This document shows positions 6,842 through 9,760 of a DNA stretch of 9,760 nucleotides, one piece after another. The position numbers and the translations under genes were made by a program. Source of the stretch: Pseudomonadota bacterium (GTDB lineage Bacteria; Pseudomonadota; Gammaproteobacteria; Burkholderiales; Ferrovaceae); NCBI GenBank assembly GCA_021811005.1, contig JAJZPY010000077.1, positions 1 through 9,760 of the forward strand, written 5' to 3'. Position 1 is the first letter of the stretch; each line of letters starts with the position of its first letter. Under the pieces are notes generated by a model. That model was given only the letters and a program-made list of their open reading frames with translations. It did no database searches and was not told where the DNA came from.

Positions 6842-8266
6842 ATGAGCCACCGTTTCCTGATCTCCGCAGCCCACAAGTCATCCGGCAAAACCACGGTGAG
6901 CGTGGGGCTGGCGGCCGCATTCCGCGCGCGCGGCCTGGCCGTGCAGCCGTTCAAGAAAGGTCCCGACTACATCGACCCCCTGTGGCTCACCCAGGCGGCG
7001 GGCCGGGCCTGCCGCAACCTCGACCTGTACCTCATGCGCGAGGACGAAATCGAGGAAAGCTTCCAGCGCCACGGGGCGAATGCCGACGTGTGCCTGGTGG
7101 AAGGCAACAAGGGGCTGTACGACGGGCTGGCGCTCGACGGCAGCAACAGCAACGCGGCGCTGGCCAAGCTGCTGGGCCTGCCGGTGGTGCTGGTGATCGA
7201 CGCGCGTGGCATGACGCGCGGCATCGCGCCGCTCATCCTGGGCTATCAGGCCTTCGACCGCGACATCCGCATCGCCGGCGTCATCCTCAACCAGCTGGGC
7301 GGCAGCCGGCATGAAGCCAAGCTGCGCGCGGTGGTGGAACATTACACGGACGTGCCGGTGCTGGGCGCCGTGCACCACGATCCCGGCTGCTTCGTGGAAG
7401 AGCGCCACCTGGGACTCGTGCCCGGCAACGAAACCCTGGCAGCGGAAACGCTGGTGCGCGGCCTGGGCGAACATCTGGCGACCCAGGTGGACCTGGAACG
7501 CCTGCTGGAAGTGACCCGGGCGGCCGACGGGCCGGGGCTGGCGCTGCCGGAGCCGCTGCCGCCTGCGGGCGAGCCGGTGCGCATCGGCATCGCGCGCGAC
7601 CGCGCCTTCGGTTTCTATTATGCGGACGACCTCGACGCGCTCACCCAGGCGGGCGCCGTGCTGGTGCCCATCGACACCCTGGAAGACGAACGCCTGCCGG
7701 CGCTGGACGGCCTGTACATCGGCGGCGGCTTTCCCGAACGCTTCGCCGCCCAGCTCGCGGCCAACGCGCCGCTGCGCGGGGCGCTCAAGGCGGCCCTGGA
7801 AGGCGGACTGCCGGCTTACGCCGAATGCGGCGGACTCATGTACCTGGCGCGCAGCCTGACCGTGGACGGCAAAACCCATCCCATGGTGGGCGCCATTCCC
7901 GGCGACGTGGTGATGCACAGCCGGCCGGTGGGCCGGGGTTACGTGCACCTGTCGGAAAACCCCGGACATCCCTGGCCGCGCCCGCGCGATCCGGCCCAGG
8001 AAATCCGCGCCCACGAATTCCACTACTCCAGTCTGGAAAACCTGCCGGCCGACAGCCGCTTTGCCTATCAGGTCAAGCGCGGTCACGGCATCGACGGCCG
8101 GCACGACGGGCTGATGGTGTACCGCCTGCTGGCTTCCTACACGCACCTGCGCACCATTGGCGGCTGCGCCTGGGCGCGCCGTTTCGTGGCCTATGTGCGC
8201 GGCCACTGTGCCCGGCCGGTCGCGCCGCAGAACGCAAGGGTGCCCGAGCACGCTACAATGACCTGA
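6842..8266 (+). CDS. dsrN: DsrN, glutamine-dependent siroheme amidase (CobB/CbiA family)
   Basis: DsrN is thought to amidate siroheme to siroamide, the cofactor of DsrAB, using glutamine and ATP in the cytoplasm. It resembles cobyrinate a,c-diamide synthase and is 474 residues, normal for the family. The N-terminal ATP-dependent domain has the modified P-loop AAHKSSGKTT (residues 9-18), the FKKGPDYIDP block and a GLYDG motif. The C-terminal glutamine amidotransferase domain shows IGGGFPERFA, the nucleophile Cys329 in AYAECGGLMY and a conserved His394 in HEFHYS. A true cobyrinate amidase of vitamin B12 synthesis cannot be excluded from sequence alone, but its position directly after dsrP makes DsrN by far the likelier call. 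It starts one base after dsrP, with a modest GGTGGAAAG eight bases upstream, and its TGA shares one base with the next ATG. Confidence 0.92.
   Translation: MSHRFLISAAHKSSGKTTVSVGLAAAFRARGLAVQPFKKGPDYIDPLWLTQAAGRACRNLDLYLMREDEIEESFQRHGANADVCLVEGNKGLYDGLALDGSNSNAALAKLLGLPVVLVIDARGMTRGIAPLILGYQAFDRDIRIAGVILNQLGGSRHEAKLRAVVEHYTDVPVLGAVHHDPGCFVEERHLGLVPGNETLAAETLVRGLGEHLATQVDLERLLEVTRAADGPGLALPEPLPPAGEPVRIGIARDRAFGFYYADDLDALTQAGAVLVPIDTLEDERLPALDGLYIGGGFPERFAAQLAANAPLRGALKAALEGGLPAYAECGGLMYLARSLTVDGKTHPMVGAIPGDVVMHSRPVGRGYVHLSENPGHPWPRPRDPAQEIRAHEFHYSSLENLPADSRFAYQVKRGHGIDGRHDGLMVYRLLASYTHLRTIGGCAWARRFVAYVRGHCARPVAPQNARVPEHATMT
8254..8259 (+). promoter_or_regulatory. Possible -10 element (TACAAT) before the TrpD2-like gene
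   Basis: TACAAT, one mismatch from the sigma-70 TATAAT consensus, stands in a G+C-rich background six bases before the ATG at 8266. Transcription starting about seven bases downstream would give a leaderless message. No TTGACA-like -35 element lies 15-19 bases upstream and there is no extended TGn, so this is a weak call. Confidence 0.2.
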
Positions 8267-9267
8267 TGGAATCCCGTTTTTTCTCCGAATACATCCAGGT
8301 GCTGGGCAAGGGTCGGCGCGGCATGCGCAACCTGTCCCAGGAAGAAGCCCGCGACGCCATGGCGCAGATCCTGTCCGGCTCGGTGGAGCCCGTGCAGCTG
8401 GGGGCTTTTCTCATGCTGATGCGCGTGAAGGAAGAAAGCGCCGCGGAAGTGGCGGGGCTGGTGCAGGCGGCGCGCGCCTCCCTGCCGCAGCCGCCGGCCG
8501 TGGCGGTGGACCTGGACTGGTCCTCCTACGCGGGCAAACGGCGCCAGCTGCCCTGGCATGTGCTGGCCGCCTTGCTGCTGGCCAGCCACGGGCACCGCGT
8601 GTTCATGCACGGCATCGGCGGCGGCACCGCGGGCCGGGTGTACGTGCCGCAGGCCCTGTCGGCGCTGGGTCTTTCCCCCGCCGCCAGCCTGTCTGAGGCC
8701 GCCACCCATCTCAAGCAGCGCAATTTCGCTTTCATGACGCTCGATGCCGTGAGCCCGATGCTGCAGGGGCTGCTCGACCTCAAGTCGGTGCTGGGCCTGC
8801 GTTCCCCCGTGCACACGGTGGTGCGCATGCTCAACCCGCTGCGGGCGCGGGCGGCGCTCATGGGCATTTTTCATCCGGGCTATGACGACACCCACCAGGA
8901 AGCAGCCCTGCTGCTGGGCGATGCCGACCTGGCGGTGTTCAAGGGGGAAGGCGGCGAACCCGAACGCAACCCCGACAGCCCCTGCAACGTCAAGCGCGTG
9001 CGCGACGGCCAGCCCCTGCACCAGGAATGGCCGGCACAGTTCGCCCAGCGCCACCTGAAGGACGAAGTCATGGACTGCCTGCGCCTGCCGCGCTTGTGGC
9101 GCGGGGAAATCGAAGACGAATACGGCACGGCCGCGGTGGTGGGCACGGCCGCCATCGCCCTCTCCTTGCTGGAACGCGAAACGCCGGAAGTGGCCTGCGC
9201 GCGCGCGGCCGACCTGTGGCAGCGCCGTCCGCGACATTTCCTGGACGGCCTGGAGGCGGTGCGGTGA
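8266..9267 (+). CDS. ybiB: TrpD2/YbiB-family protein (glycosyl transferase family 3 fold)
   Basis: The 333-residue protein has the fold signature of anthranilate phosphoribosyltransferase (TrpD) but belongs to the divergent TrpD2/YbiB group, whose E. coli member binds nucleic acid and has no known enzyme activity. The N-terminal helical region (residues 5-80: GKGRRGMRNLSQEEARDAM, VQLGAFLMLMRVKEES) and the NPLRARAALMGIFHPGY block at Asn190 match the family. The phosphate-binding GTGGD loop of TrpD is not seen; the equivalent stretch reads YAGKRRQLPWH (from Tyr88). KGEGGEPE at Lys226 is characteristic. The start is the TGATG overlap with dsrN; there is no Shine-Dalgarno sequence within 20 bases, so translation is likely reinitiated from dsrN. 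It overlaps cobA by four bases (GTGA). Family membership is fairly sure; function is unknown. Confidence 0.82.
   Translation: MESRFFSEYIQVLGKGRRGMRNLSQEEARDAMAQILSGSVEPVQLGAFLMLMRVKEESAAEVAGLVQAARASLPQPPAVAVDLDWSSYAGKRRQLPWHVLAALLLASHGHRVFMHGIGGGTAGRVYVPQALSALGLSPAASLSEAATHLKQRNFAFMTLDAVSPMLQGLLDLKSVLGLRSPVHTVVRMLNPLRARAALMGIFHPGYDDTHQEAALLLGDADLAVFKGEGGEPERNPDSPCNVKRVRDGQPLHQEWPAQFAQRHLKDEVMDCLRLPRLWRGEIEDEYGTAAVVGTAAIALSLLERETPEVACARAADLWQRRPRHFLDGLEAVR
9251..9256 (+). promoter_or_regulatory. Ribosome binding site of cobA
   Basis: TGGAGG lies seven bases before a GTG at 9264 that overlaps the preceding stop codon as GTGA. This supports GTG as the cobA start, placing the GAGPG motif at residues 11-15, as expected for the family. 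Confidence 0.75.
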
Positions 9268-9760
9268 GCGCCCTGGGCGAAGTCTATCTGGTGGGGGCGG
9301 GACCGGGTGATCCCGACCTGCTCACCCTGCGCGCGCTCAAGCTCCTGGGTCAGGCGGACGTGGTGCTGTACGACAACCTGGTGTCGAAGGCGGTGCTGGC
9401 CCTGATCCCGGAAAAAACCGAACGCATTTTCGTGGGCAAGCGGCGCGGCAACCATGCGCTGCCCCAGGAAGGCATCAACGACCTGCTGGTGCGGCTGGCC
9501 CGCGAAGGGCGGCGCGTGCTGCGCCTGAAAGGGGGCGATCCGTTCATTTTCGGACGCGGCGGCGAGGAAATCGAAAAACTCGCGCGCCACCACATTCCGT
9601 TCCAGGTGGTGCCGGGCATCACCGCGGCTTCCGGCGTGGCCGCCTATGCCGGCATTCCCCTCACGCACCGCGACCACGCGCAGTCCTGCGTGTTCGTCAC
9701 GGGCCACCTCAAGGACGGCTCCATGAACCTGGACTGGGACCTGCTGGCCCGTCCCGGTCA
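9264..9760 (+). CDS. cobA: Uroporphyrinogen-III C-methyltransferase (SUMT), 3'-truncated
   Basis: SUMT transfers two methyl groups from S-adenosylmethionine to uroporphyrinogen III, giving precorrin-2, the branch point to siroheme, cobalamin and heme d1. The frame stays open to the window edge; 165 full codons are visible of an expected 250-280, so the gene is cut, not broken. Family motifs appear in order: VYLVGAGPGDPDLLTLRA (residues 7-24, SAM-binding loop), VVLYDNLVS (33-41), VGKRRGNHALPQEGIN (57-72), LKGGDPFIFGRGGEE (88-102) and VVPGITAASGVAAYAGIPLT (115-134). The GTG start with TGGAGG seven bases upstream is well supported. No CysG-type dehydrogenase/ferrochelatase domain precedes it, so it is a stand-alone SUMT unless fused downstream. 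NirE of heme d1 synthesis is the same family and cannot be separated here; with dsrN nearby, siroheme supply is the likely role. Confidence 0.93.
   Translation, partial: MSALGEVYLVGAGPGDPDLLTLRALKLLGQADVVLYDNLVSKAVLALIPEKTERIFVGKRRGNHALPQEGINDLLVRLAREGRRVLRLKGGDPFIFGRGGEEIEKLARHHIPFQVVPGITAASGVAAYAGIPLTHRDHAQSCVFVTGHLKDGSMNLDWDLLARPG

Noticed and set aside
5644..6954. 436-codon - strand open frame opposite dsrP
   Set aside because: Its composition (His, Gln, Glu, Arg, Ala rich) is the complement of hydrophobic membrane-protein codons; it has no motif and no ribosome binding site I could support.
8279..8282. T-run after dsrN as a possible terminator
   Set aside because: The short run of T at about 8277-8283 lies inside the coding start of the next gene (Arg-Phe-Phe-Ser) and has no stable hairpin before it.

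Overview
The window is a gapless, single-strand stretch of a reverse-type dissimilatory sulfite reductase (rDsr) sulfur-oxidation cluster. All genes lie on the + strand: dsrC (5' end cut off) - dsrM - dsrK - dsrL - dsrJ - dsrO - dsrP - dsrN - a TrpD2/YbiB-like gene - cobA (3' end cut off). The order dsrCMKLJOPN matches that known from the sulfur oxidiser Allochromatium vinosum. The presence of dsrL, high G+C (strong G/C bias at third codon positions) and the protein sequences suggest a chemolithotrophic or phototrophic sulfur-oxidising proteobacterium. A betaproteobacterium of the Thiobacillus/Sulfuricella/Sulfuritalea kind is my best guess, but the species cannot be fixed from this window. 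dsrAB and dsrEFH are expected just upstream, outside the window.

Bases 1-279 carry the sulfur-carrier protein DsrC. Bases 296-6840 carry the transmembrane DsrMKJOP complex: DsrM, a NarI-like cytochrome b; DsrK, an HdrD-like iron-sulfur protein; DsrJ, a periplasmic triheme cytochrome c; DsrO, a periplasmic Tat-exported ferredoxin-like protein; and DsrP, an NrfD-like membrane protein. The gene for the cytoplasmic iron-sulfur flavoprotein DsrL sits inside this set. In the accepted model, rDsrAB oxidises persulfidic sulfur delivered by DsrC, DsrL passes electrons from the sulfite reductase reaction to NAD(P)+, and DsrMKJOP re-oxidises or otherwise handles the DsrC thiols and trisulfide and connects them to membrane and periplasmic electron carriers.

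Bases 6842-9760 switch from electron transfer to cofactor supply. DsrN is a CobB/CbiA-type glutamine-dependent amidase that makes the siroamide cofactor of DsrAB, and CobA is the uroporphyrinogen-III methyltransferase that starts siroheme synthesis. Between them, joined by one-base and four-base overlaps, is a TrpD2/YbiB-family protein with no established role in this pathway. This is the least explained part of the window.

Gene spacings are 16, -8, 20, 10, -4, 2, 1, -1 and -4 bases. There is no non-coding stretch over 20 bases, and I see no terminator, tRNA, rRNA, CRISPR array, insertion sequence or notable repeat. Everything looks like one long, translationally coupled transcription unit. 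The window is mostly a well-known system; I found no convincing new system in it.
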